Assembly (NCBI RefSeq): GCF_034058155.1 | Contig: NZ_CP139148.1 | Location: forward strand, 744,001 to 808,000 | From: Flavobacterium sp. KACC 22761 | GTDB taxonomy: Bacteria; Bacteroidota; Bacteroidia; Flavobacteriales; Flavobacteriaceae | Length of the DNA: 64,000 bases | Direction: 5' to 3' | Shown: piece by piece, positions 15,935 through 24,667 of the stretch | How positions within the stretch are numbered: position 1 is the first letter of the stretch | How the letters are laid out: the number at the start of each line of letters is the position of its first letter | Notes under the pieces: generated by a model | What the model saw: only the letters and a program-made list of their open reading frames with translations | Databases searched by the model: none | What the model was told of the DNA's origin: nothing | Program-made: the position numbers and the translations under genes

Positions 15935-18421
15935 ATGAAATTTTTTTTTACGTTATGTTGCATTTTACTTTTAAATTTTACTTTTTCACAAAATATAATA
16001 CCAGGCAAATATTCTACAATCAATAATAGCAACTACACTTTTTTAGACACAATTCTTAAAAATAAAAAAATCGTTTTATTGGGAGAGCAATCTCATGGCG
16101 ACGGGGCTACTTTTGATGAAAAAGTAAATCTCATAAAGTATTTGCATGAAAAACAGAAATACAATAGTATTGTTTTTGAAAGTGGAATGTATGATCAATA
16201 CAAAGCATTTCAAGAATATTCCAAAAAAAAGACTTCAATAGCAGTTTTCGACCAGAGTATCTTAGATATATGGTCTGATACCAAAGCATTTCAAAATTTG
16301 CTTCTTTATATTGAAGAATGCGCCCAAAAAAAAGATACTATAAAAATCTTAGGATTTGATACTCAAGAAGGAGTGTTTTTTTCGAATCATTTTATGAGTG
16401 ATCTCACTGAATTGATTAAAAACAGAAAAATCAATATTGCAAAAAATAGCTTGACAAGAATAGAAAAAGCTTTTGTTTTTAGAGATTTGGAGCGCATTGC
16501 CAATAACAAAAAAGATTCTACTGATTTGTATCAGGATTTTCATTTTCTAGTAAATGCTCTGAAAGAAATAAAAGACCCGACTTTTCATGAAAAAATGATG
16601 AAACAGGTTATTATTAGCAAAATTTCGGATGTCGATTTTGAAATCATGCAATTACAAAACCAAAAAATTGCGGTTCAAAATCCAAGAGACGAGCAAATGG
16701 CAAAAAATTTGATTTTCTTATCTGAAATGTATCCAAATGAAAAAATGATTTGCTGGGGAGCTTCATATCATTTTTCAAAAAACATCGACCAAACAGAATA
16801 TACTGAAGTCACTGAAAGCTATTTACAAAAGCAATCGAATATTGAACTTAAAACTACTGGTTTTACAGATTATATTCCCGGCGAAGGAGCGAAACTCCTT
16901 GAAGGCGCTTTACCAATGGGTGGCTTTTTAAAGAATTATTTTAAGGATGAAATTTATAGTATTGCGTTTTCTTCTTATGAAGGCTCATATGGACGCGTAG
17001 ATGGCAAATCGTTCCCTATTCTTACTCCTCCTGAAAATAGCATCGAATTACAAAATGCAAACAAGGGCTATAATAAAACTTTTTTCGAATTTGACAAGAA
17101 AGACACGAAGCGATATTATTGCTCCGCATTTGGAAACATTCCTATAAAAGCGAGATGGAATGCTATTTTTGATGGCTTTTTTTTCATTAAAAAATCATAT
17201 CAGCCTGAAGCAAGATTTTTTGAAAAAGAAAACTATGTACCAACCCTAAAAGATGCATTTGTACTAAATGGAAAAATAAATGATTTTAAAAATCATAAAA
17301 TCATAGCAAATGCCGACATCATAATGCTTCAAACAAATAAAAGCATTCTAGCAAATAAAGAAGGTGCATTTTCTATCATTGTAGATAAAGCCAAATTTAA
17401 CAACAAAATTATTGTATCGGCTTTTGGGTATATTTCAGATACGATTTCAATTAAAAATCTTGTTGATGCCAATAAACATTTTATAAAGGTAAAATTAAGA
17501 CCATTTCAATTTCAAGCTATTAATTTAAATGAAGTTGTGATAAATTCAAACTCAAAATTATTATCTGCAGAAGAAATCGTAGCAAAAGCTCAGCTCAATA
17601 TTGAACTTAATTACAATCAAAATCCTTACAATCAAACATTTTTCTTTCGCAATCAAGTGATCAAAAACAATGAGGTTATTTCGCAGGACGAATCAATTAT
17701 AACGACTTATAATTCAATGGGAATGAAAGGCGTCAATAATCCTGATGAAAAAATATTTGGAGAAATATTGCAAACTCGTGAAATTGTAAAAAACACTTCA
17801 CAAAATAAACTCGGCAGTATGAACACTTTTGCATTTTTGTTTGATCGTGACCTTATATTAAGCAAAGCCAATGTACTTTATAAACCGGAATCCTATACTT
17901 TAAAAAAAGAAGGCATTGTCCCTTATAATGACCAGAAAGTTTATAAAATAAGTTTTCAAAACAATGAACCTGGAGCTTATTCTACTGGTTATGGTTATCC
18001 GGCACCAAAAAAATCATCGGGCGTTTTATATATAGACACACAAACATTTGCCATATTAAAATATGAACATTGTGTGGCGAGAGAACCGTTTGAAGTAAAA
18101 AGCCAAGCGGGCAAAACTGCCCAAATGAATCATAAAATCACAATAACGTATAAATTATCAGAAGGAAAATATTTTATCAATTATCTAAATGTAATAGACA
18201 AATCAATCATCACCTCAACAGCTGACAATTCTTTTTTATACGACACTTATAATGTCAACAACTTAATGTCTACGGAAGTAAAAACAACAAATACTCAAAA
18301 ACTTAATCGACCACTTTTAAAAATTGGTTTAAATAATACTGTTCAGGAAAATTTAGACTTTTGGAAAAATAATAGTTTTATCCTACCTGATGAAAAAATC
18401 ATTTTCGATTTATGTTATTAA
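15935..18421 (+). CDS. Secreted erythromycin-esterase-like protein fused to a carboxypeptidase-regulatory-like region
   Basis: 828 residues with a signal peptide (1-19), so it acts in the periplasm or at the outer membrane. Residues about 40-320 look like the erythromycin-esterase superfamily: LLGEQSHGDG gives Glu51 and His54, FESG gives Glu82, and WGASYH at 274-279 adds a histidine. This spacing is what I recall for EreB active-site residues (E43, H46, E74). From about 443 a beta-sandwich of the carboxypeptidase-regulatory type follows, and the last 300 residues resemble the region after such domains in Bacteroidota surface proteins. Its end overlaps or nearly abuts lanC, so it belongs to the lanthipeptide operon. 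It may process, modify or protect against the peptide; none of this can be decided from sequence. Confidence 0.75.
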   Translation: MKFFFTLCCILLLNFTFSQNIIPGKYSTINNSNYTFLDTILKNKKIVLLGEQSHGDGATFDEKVNLIKYLHEKQKYNSIVFESGMYDQYKAFQEYSKKKTSIAVFDQSILDIWSDTKAFQNLLLYIEECAQKKDTIKILGFDTQEGVFFSNHFMSDLTELIKNRKINIAKNSLTRIEKAFVFRDLERIANNKKDSTDLYQDFHFLVNALKEIKDPTFHEKMMKQVIISKISDVDFEIMQLQNQKIAVQNPRDEQMAKNLIFLSEMYPNEKMICWGASYHFSKNIDQTEYTEVTESYLQKQSNIELKTTGFTDYIPGEGAKLLEGALPMGGFLKNYFKDEIYSIAFSSYEGSYGRVDGKSFPILTPPENSIELQNANKGYNKTFFEFDKKDTKRYYCSAFGNIPIKARWNAIFDGFFFIKKSYQPEARFFEKENYVPTLKDAFVLNGKINDFKNHKIIANADIIMLQTNKSILANKEGAFSIIVDKAKFNNKIIVSAFGYISDTISIKNLVDANKHFIKVKLRPFQFQAINLNEVVINSNSKLLSAEEIVAKAQLNIELNYNQNPYNQTFFFRNQVIKNNEVISQDESIITTYNSMGMKGVNNPDEKIFGEILQTREIVKNTSQNKLGSMNTFAFLFDRDLILSKANVLYKPESYTLKKEGIVPYNDQKVYKISFQNNEPGAYSTGYGYPAPKKSSGVLYIDTQTFAILKYEHCVAREPFEVKSQAGKTAQMNHKITITYKLSEGKYFINYLNVIDKSIITSTADNSFLYDTYNVNNLMSTEVKTTNTQKLNRPLLKIGLNNTVQENLDFWKNNSFILPDEKIIFDLCY

Positions 18422-18441
18422 CGAAAAATCAGCAAAAGAGC

Positions 18442-19596
18442 ATGAATCCTATAATTACAAGAATAGAAGAAAAAATATGGCAATCTGTTGAAACAGAAAA
18501 AAGAATAGGTGCTCTGGATGGTCTGTCTGGAATTGCTTTATTTTATAATTATCTGCTGGAGATTGAATATCAGGAGGAATATCAAAATAAATTGTTTACG
18601 ATAATTGACAAAATTGGCGATCTAATTTCTGAAGAAAGCTACAATTCATCTTTATGCTCCGGAATAGCTGGATATGCTTGGGTTTTAGCAAAAATGAAAA
18701 ACAAAAACCTAGAAATTGAAGAAGATTATTTTGAAGCACTAGATGCTCTTTTAGAAGAAAGTCTGACCGAAGAAGCTAACAAGAATTATTATGATTTTTT
18801 GCACGGCGCATTTGGCATCGCTTTATATTTTATAGAACGATATAAAACTACAAAGAACAAAGACATCGAACATATTTTAGTCCAGTTTTCAAATAATCTG
18901 ATAGACAAAATAAAGAACAATCCGAAAGACCTATTTTTAAGCAACTCTGAAAAACCAAATCTTAAATGCTATTATTTTGGCTTAGCACATGGTATATCGG
19001 GCATTCTAAATTTTCTGATTCATCTTCAAACAAATCTTGACAAAAATAGTCCAGATGTTCATACGGCAATTTATACCATAATTGAATTCATGGATACTTT
19101 TAAAATTTTTGATGAGGAATCTAAACAATATTATCCAAGTCAAATTTTTGAAGATAACTTATCTGTTACAAAAGCGCGACTTGGCTGGTGTCAGGGCGAT
19201 TTAGGCATAGCAAATGCAATTCTTAATTCAGGATTATTTTTAAACAATTCAAACATACAAGAAGAAGCTGTTGCCTTAATCGATTCAACTAGAAAAATAA
19301 AAGTAAAAGAATCTTTAGCAAACGATTTTGCGATTTGTCATGGTTCAGCTGGCATAATATTGCAATATTATTTAGCCATGGCAAAAACAAAAGTACCAAC
19401 TACGGATACAATGATGATTTGGCATGAAAATCTAAAAAAACAAACTAATGATTTTTCAGATTTTAAAAGTTTTTTTATTGATAAATACATAAATGAAACC
19501 AATATTTTGAACGGCGCCGCAGGTCTTGGACTTGCATTATTGACAATAGAAAACAAAATCCAATCAGACTGGACCGAATGTTTAAATTTATATTAG
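18442..19596 (+). CDS. lanC: LanC-like lanthionine synthetase (cyclase)
   Basis: Zinc enzyme that adds Cys thiols to dehydrated Ser/Thr to close lanthionine rings. From ATG 18442 it has 384 residues, a usual LanC length. The repeated Gly-rich toroid motifs are seen (GALDGLSGIALFYNY, CSGIAGYAW, HGAFGIALYF, NGAAGLGLA). The zinc ligands are intact: Cys250 in GWCQGDLG and Cys299-His300 in ICHGSAG; the general acid/base His183 is in LAHGISG. An alternative ATG at 18412 adds ten residues and would overlap the upstream esterase-like gene by 10 bp. I prefer 18442 because the conserved sequence starts there (MNPIITRIEEKIW). It is followed 68 bp later by lanB. Confidence 0.92.
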   Translation: MNPIITRIEEKIWQSVETEKRIGALDGLSGIALFYNYLLEIEYQEEYQNKLFTIIDKIGDLISEESYNSSLCSGIAGYAWVLAKMKNKNLEIEEDYFEALDALLEESLTEEANKNYYDFLHGAFGIALYFIERYKTTKNKDIEHILVQFSNNLIDKIKNNPKDLFLSNSEKPNLKCYYFGLAHGISGILNFLIHLQTNLDKNSPDVHTAIYTIIEFMDTFKIFDEESKQYYPSQIFEDNLSVTKARLGWCQGDLGIANAILNSGLFLNNSNIQEEAVALIDSTRKIKVKESLANDFAICHGSAGIILQYYLAMAKTKVPTTDTMMIWHENLKKQTNDFSDFKSFFIDKYINETNILNGAAGLGLALLTIENKIQSDWTECLNLY

Positions 19597-19664
19597 AGAC
19601 TTTTCTATCCAAATTCAAAAACCAAACCGTGCATTCCATTTAATAGCCAAAACAAAATTTTAAA

Positions 19665-22517
19665 ATGAAGTTTTTTAATACCATTATCAAAAGAACTGCG
19701 TCATTCCCTATTGAATCTTATACTGAAAACCGCAATAATATTAAGGCGTTTTTTTTCAACAATGATTTATTTCAATTATCTATTTTATTCGCTTCAAGAA
19801 GTTTATATAACGATGTTAAAAAAAACAAATCAGGCAAAACCAATCTTTCGCTAAACAAATATTTCTCGAGAGCTCATTTTAACCCAATTCCGTTCGGACT
19901 TTTTACCAGTGTTGGTTCTTCTGAATGGCGCGACAAAACGGTTTTATTAAAATCAAAACTTTTAGAACTTAAAGTAGAATTTGACAATTTATATATTTCT
20001 GAAAAAACCAACCTTATAAACGCTGAAGAGTGGAAACAATATAGGTATTTTACAAATCCTTCCGTTCACTTTTTAAGTCCGGAAAAAATTAGTTTTTATA
20101 AATCTCAAAAATTACCCATTGGATCTTATGAAACAAAATATGTAGAGCTCGATTATGACGAAGATATTCAGTGGCTGCTTGACCGATTCAAAAACGGAAC
20201 TAGCATTAAAGATGTGACTAATGATTTACTTGAAAATGAATTCTCATTATCAGAAATTGATGCCTTTTTATTAGAAATTATTAGTGCCGGACTTATCATT
20301 AACGAAGTAACATTTCATCCCTATCGAGAAACAATCTATAAAAACTCGGTTCCTTCGACATTAATAAATCTTAGTACATATAAATTAGAATCAAAAAATG
20401 ATTTCGATTACTTTACGACAAATTATATAGCAGAACAAGATATTTATTTGTCTGAAGAAGGAATACAAAGTAGTTACTCCCATTCTATTTCATTATTTGA
20501 AAAAGAATCCGATTATTTAGATTCTAAAATTCAAGAAAAACTATTCAAATACATCCAATTTAATGTAAATTATAATAGCGATTATACACCAATTACAAAT
20601 TCAGTATTAGAATTTGGCAATAAATTTTATCATAGTTTTAGCGACGGCTACATTCCTTTGAGCAAAGTATTTAATCCTTACTCAGGATTAAAATATAGTA
20701 CAACTGAATTCAAAAATGAGAACAAACTTCATTCGGATATATTATCGCAAATTTTGACCGCGTCCTCAAAAGAAGTTCTTCTTAAAAATGTAAAAACATC
20801 CATAAAAAGCAAAAACCAATTACCGGCAACTTTCAATGTTATTTTCGAAATATTGAATTGCAAAATTACCGGAAAAGAAATTGTGTATTGCAAATCAGTG
20901 ACTGGAACTTCTGCAATAAACCTATTATCAAGATTCAATCACATTTCTGAAGCTGCATGTCAAGATATTGCAAATTTTGAAAAAGAAATCTATAAGGATA
21001 AAATCATTGCCGAAATAAACATGATTGCCAAACCACGAGCTACAAATATTATTTCCTCTCATCAATATTACGATTATAATATTCCTATAAATACGGCACA
21101 TTCAGAAAATTCAAACCCAATTTACTTAGCTGATCTTTATTTGCGTTTTAATGGATCTGGCTTTGTTCTAGTTTCTAAAAAACATCAGAAAGAAATAATT
21201 CCCCGAGTAACATCAGCGATAAACAATGGGTTATCTGATTCTGAAGCGCATCGATTTTTGGCAGATTTACAGTCACAAAATAATGAAATTCATCATATAA
21301 ACTTCAATCTAAATTATTACAAGAATTTTTATTTACCCTATGTTCCTAGAATTTATCTTGATGATGATCTTTTACTATATCCGGCGCAACTTTTAGTGGC
21401 AAACAACAATTATACTTTTGAGCAGTTTAAAAAAGTGTTATTTGAAAATGTAGAAAAAAATGATTTTTCTAAAAGAGTTTCTTTAACAGATAAAAAAGGA
21501 GAGATCATTATCGATATTGAAAATGACGAGCATTTGGAAATTTTGTTTTCCAGATTTAGCACATCTAATACTTTCTATATTTCAGAATCATTGTATGAAT
21601 CTTTTTTTCCTGCAATATCTTCTAACGAGAAACATCATGCTCATGAATTTGTGGCAAGTATCAAAAACACCGAATTTACATCTGTAAAAAACACTTTTAA
21701 AATCCCTGAGGAAGATAATTTTGAAACCGTAAATGTTCCAGTATTATCAAATTGGTTATACTTGGATTTAACCTGTAATCCTTATGCCCAAAATGATTTG
21801 CTGACCATTATTTATGATGCAATTTTATCTGAGGAAACAGTCGATCAATTCTTTTATGTAAGATATAATTATCCCGAAAATCACTTAAGAGTAAGGTTTA
21901 AAACAGAATCCAAAAAATTAAAAGAACATATTATCAGTGAAATCAACAATCTGAAAACTAAAAATTTCATTCTTACTTACAAAATCTTGCCCTATGAACC
22001 AGAAACTTATAGATACGGCGGAAAAGAATTATTAAACGTAACTGAATCAATTTTTAGCAAAGACAGCTTCGACACCATTCAAAATATTCTAAAAACAGAA
22101 CCAAATGACGAAAAAATAATTTGTTTTTCAGTCTTAAAAATACAGTACTATTTTAGTCTTTTTGGCTTCACTTTAGATCAAATGATCATGCTCTGCGATG
22201 CCAATATTGAAAGTTTTTCAAATGAATTTACTTTATCGGCAACTTTAAGGAAAGAACTCAATCAAAAGTTTTCAGTCGTAAAAAATAAATTCGACGATAT
22301 AATTTATGCTAATTTTCTTAACGACGAAAGTTTAAAATCAACCCTGAAAAGTCATTTAGAAAAAAGTGATTTAATTAGATCTAATTATGCTGCCGATTTG
22401 ATTCATATGAGTCTCAATCGCCTTTTTGATAAAGAGCAACGCTACAATGAATTTAAAAGTTATTATTGGGCAAAGCTTTACTTCAACAGACTAAAGTTTA
22501 CAAAAAATGCCAATTAA
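19665..22517 (+). CDS. lanB: LanB-type lantibiotic dehydratase
   Basis: tRNA-Glu-dependent dehydratase that glutamylates Ser/Thr of the precursor and eliminates glutamate to leave Dha/Dhb. It is full length at 950 residues. The N-terminal glutamylation domain opens with KRTASFPIESY and has the conserved SRAHFNPIPFGLFTSVGS around residues 66-85. The C-terminal elimination domain (SpaB_C/thiopeptide-type) starts near residue 690 with SNWLYLDLTCNPYAQNDLL, continues with FFYVRYNYPENHLRVRF and contains EPETYRYGG. The two domains are fused, as in class I systems, not split as in many thiopeptide loci. It is the last gene of the locus, since the next gene has its own promoter. Confidence 0.93.
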   Translation: MKFFNTIIKRTASFPIESYTENRNNIKAFFFNNDLFQLSILFASRSLYNDVKKNKSGKTNLSLNKYFSRAHFNPIPFGLFTSVGSSEWRDKTVLLKSKLLELKVEFDNLYISEKTNLINAEEWKQYRYFTNPSVHFLSPEKISFYKSQKLPIGSYETKYVELDYDEDIQWLLDRFKNGTSIKDVTNDLLENEFSLSEIDAFLLEIISAGLIINEVTFHPYRETIYKNSVPSTLINLSTYKLESKNDFDYFTTNYIAEQDIYLSEEGIQSSYSHSISLFEKESDYLDSKIQEKLFKYIQFNVNYNSDYTPITNSVLEFGNKFYHSFSDGYIPLSKVFNPYSGLKYSTTEFKNENKLHSDILSQILTASSKEVLLKNVKTSIKSKNQLPATFNVIFEILNCKITGKEIVYCKSVTGTSAINLLSRFNHISEAACQDIANFEKEIYKDKIIAEINMIAKPRATNIISSHQYYDYNIPINTAHSENSNPIYLADLYLRFNGSGFVLVSKKHQKEIIPRVTSAINNGLSDSEAHRFLADLQSQNNEIHHINFNLNYYKNFYLPYVPRIYLDDDLLLYPAQLLVANNNYTFEQFKKVLFENVEKNDFSKRVSLTDKKGEIIIDIENDEHLEILFSRFSTSNTFYISESLYESFFPAISSNEKHHAHEFVASIKNTEFTSVKNTFKIPEEDNFETVNVPVLSNWLYLDLTCNPYAQNDLLTIIYDAILSEETVDQFFYVRYNYPENHLRVRFKTESKKLKEHIISEINNLKTKNFILTYKILPYEPETYRYGGKELLNVTESIFSKDSFDTIQNILKTEPNDEKIICFSVLKIQYYFSLFGFTLDQMIMLCDANIESFSNEFTLSATLRKELNQKFSVVKNKFDDIIYANFLNDESLKSTLKSHLEKSDLIRSNYAADLIHMSLNRLFDKEQRYNEFKSYYWAKLYFNRLKFTKNAN

Positions 22518-22541
22518 CAGCAATCGACATCGTTTCCTTGA

Positions 22542-22572
22542 TTGTAATAGTTTAGAATTTGGATTACTTTTG
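22542..22572 (+). promoter_or_regulatory. Promoter for the Nif3-like gene
   Basis: TTG at 22542-22544, a 20-bp spacer and TACTTTTG at 22565-22572, 28 bp before the ATG. It separates the housekeeping genes downstream from the lanthipeptide operon. Confidence 0.7.
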
Positions 22573-22600
22573 TTGTTCACCTTAACTTTTTGAAACACGA

Positions 22601-23695
22601 ATGAAAATTAAAGAAATAATAGCGGTTCTTGAAGAAATGTCACCTTTGGCTTACGCCGAGGATTTTGACAACGTTGGGCTTTTAGTTGGCAATTCGGAAG
22701 CCGAAAGTACTGGCGTTTTAGTTTGCCATGATGCCTTAGAAAATGTAATGGATGAAGCTATCTCTAAAAACTGTAATTTGGTAGTTTGTTTTCATCCGAT
22801 ATTATTTTCTGGAATTAAAAAAATTACAGGCAAGAATTATGTAGAGCGCGCGATTTTAAAAGCAATTAAAAATGATATTGCCATTTATGCCGTTCATACT
22901 GCACTTGATAATCATTCGGCCGGCGTTAATAAAATTTTCTGCGATGCATTAGGTTTGACAAATACCAAAGTTTTGATTCCGAAACAAAATTTCATTCAAA
23001 AATTAGTAACTTATACCGTTCCAGAAAACGCTCAAAAAGTACGTCAAGCATTATTTGATGCTGGCGCTGGAACAATTGGAAATTATGACAATTGCAGTTT
23101 CAACTCGAATGGAATTGGCACATACAAAGGAAATTCTGAAAGCAATCCGGTAATTGGTGAGCGTTTTGAATTAACAGAAACCGAAGAGATCAAAATCGAA
23201 GTTACGTTTGAAAAACATCTTCAATCCCGAATTTTAAAAGCACTTTTTGCAAATCATATTTATGAAGAAGTGGCATACGAGATTTATAATCTTGAAAATT
23301 CGCATCAGAATATAGGTTTGGGAATGATTGGCGAATTTGAAAATGAAATGAATGAAAAAGAATTTCTTCATTTTGTAAAAAATAAAATGATTGCAGATGG
23401 AATTCGCCATTCTGCTTTTTTAGGAAAAAAAATCAAGAAAGTAGCTGTACTTGGAGGTTCAGGAAGTTTTGCTATAAAAAATGCAATTCAAGCTGGAGCC
23501 GATGCTTTTTTGACTGCCGACTTAAAATATCACCAGTTTTATGAAGCCGAAAACAAGTTACTTTTGGCAGATATTGGTCATTTTGAGAGCGAACGCTATA
23601 CAAAAAATTATATTGTTGATTATCTTCGAAAAAAAATTCTTAATTTTGCAATCATTTTATCGGAAGAAAATACAAATCCAGTTAAGTACTTATAA
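22601..23695 (+). CDS. Nif3-like dinuclear metal centre protein
   Basis: Member of the Nif3/YbgI (DUF34) family, a hexameric ring protein with a two-metal site, 364 residues. That length indicates the long form with an inserted PII-like domain (about residues 120-235). Metal-binding motifs are visible: CFHPILFSGIKK, AVHTALDNHSAGVN and, at the C-terminus, LKYHQFYEAENKLLLADIGH followed by FESE. The family's reaction is not settled; GTP cyclohydrolase-like and cofactor-repair roles have been proposed. The stop is four bases from the next start, so the two form an operon, a pairing common in Bacteroidota. Confidence 0.93.
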   Translation: MKIKEIIAVLEEMSPLAYAEDFDNVGLLVGNSEAESTGVLVCHDALENVMDEAISKNCNLVVCFHPILFSGIKKITGKNYVERAILKAIKNDIAIYAVHTALDNHSAGVNKIFCDALGLTNTKVLIPKQNFIQKLVTYTVPENAQKVRQALFDAGAGTIGNYDNCSFNSNGIGTYKGNSESNPVIGERFELTETEEIKIEVTFEKHLQSRILKALFANHIYEEVAYEIYNLENSHQNIGLGMIGEFENEMNEKEFLHFVKNKMIADGIRHSAFLGKKIKKVAVLGGSGSFAIKNAIQAGADAFLTADLKYHQFYEAENKLLLADIGHFESERYTKNYIVDYLRKKILNFAIILSEENTNPVKYL

Positions 23696-23698
23696 AAT

Positions 23699-24478
23699 AT
23701 GACGAATACGAAAGAATTAAGTGTTGAGGACAAGTTAAGAGCAATATACGATTTACAGCTTATTGACTCTAGAATTGACGAAATCAGAAACGTTAGAGGA
23801 GAACTTCCTTTAGAGGTTGAAGATTTAGAAGATGAAGTTGCAGGTTTGAGCACTCGTTCAGAGAAACTGAAAGGTGAACTTGAAGTGATTGAGGAGCAAA
23901 TCAAAGCAAAGAAAATTGCTATTGAGGAGCATAAAGAGGTTATTAAAAAGTACACTAAACAACAAGAATCAGTACGTAACAACAGAGAATTTAATTCTTT
24001 GACAAAAGAAGTTGAATTTCAAGAATTAGAAATTCAATTGGCTGAAAAGCAAATCAAAGAAATGAAAGCTTCAATCGAGCACAAAAAAGAAGTTATTTCT
24101 AACTTAAAAGAAAAACTTGATGCTAAAAGCTCTCATTTAAAACATAAAAAATCTGAATTAGACGCTATTATGGCTGAAACTCAGAAAGAAGAGGCTTTCT
24201 TGACTGAAAAATCTGCTGAATATGCTGCACAAATCGAAGATAGATTATTAGCAGCTTACAACAGAATCAGAAGCAGTGTTCGTAACGGATTGGCTGTAGT
24301 ATCTATCGAAAGAGGAGCTTCTGCTGGATCTTTCTTTACAATTCCACCTCAAACTCAGGTTGAAATTGCTTCAAGAAAGAAAATCATTACTGATGAGCAC
24401 TCTGGAAGAATTTTAGTTGACACACAGTTAGCTGAAGAAGAAAAAGAAAAAATGGAACAATTGTTCGCAAAATTCTAA
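23699..24478 (+). CDS. Coiled-coil protein of the C4 zinc-ribbon family lacking the cysteines
   Basis: 259 residues. A long Glu/Lys-rich antiparallel coiled coil (about residues 30-180) is followed by the C-terminal domain that in most relatives is a C4 zinc ribbon. The framework is recognisable: RNGLAVVSIERGASAGSFFT, IPPQTQVEI and HSGRILVDTQLA. The positions where CxxC pairs are expected hold Ala-Gly-Ser and Ser-Gly, and the whole protein has no cysteine. It cannot bind zinc in the classical way. The adjacent Nif3-like gene, four bases upstream, is the usual partner. Function is unknown. Confidence 0.88.
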   Translation: MTNTKELSVEDKLRAIYDLQLIDSRIDEIRNVRGELPLEVEDLEDEVAGLSTRSEKLKGELEVIEEQIKAKKIAIEEHKEVIKKYTKQQESVRNNREFNSLTKEVEFQELEIQLAEKQIKEMKASIEHKKEVISNLKEKLDAKSSHLKHKKSELDAIMAETQKEEAFLTEKSAEYAAQIEDRLLAAYNRIRSSVRNGLAVVSIERGASAGSFFTIPPQTQVEIASRKKIITDEHSGRILVDTQLAEEEKEKMEQLFAKF

Positions 24479-24483
24479 ATATC

Positions 24484-24513
24484 AAGTCCCGATTAAATCG
24501 GGACTTTTTTTTG
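24484..24513 (+). terminator. Rho-independent terminator after the Nif3/coiled-coil operon
   Basis: AAGTCCCGAT and ATCGGGACTT form a 10-bp stem with a TAA loop, followed by eight Ts. Confidence 0.92.
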
Positions 24514-24528
24514 TTAAATATTTTTTTT

Positions 24529-24613
24529 GCCACTAATTTCACTAATTTCCACTAATTTTTAATTTGTTTCTAAATGGAATAAAAATTCGTGCTAAATTTG
24601 TGTAATTCGTGGC
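24529..24613. repeat. Palindromic intergenic repeat, family A copy 5
   Basis: GCCACTAATTTCACTAATTT at the left and TGTGTAATTCGTGGC at the right. The arms are less perfect than in copy 2, but the GCCAC...GTGGC ends and AATT-rich interior match the copies in the first 4 kb. Confidence 0.75.
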
Positions 24614-24667
24614 GAAACTTTTTTTTAATCGATTCCCGCATATTATTCTACATTTAAATTACTTGTT

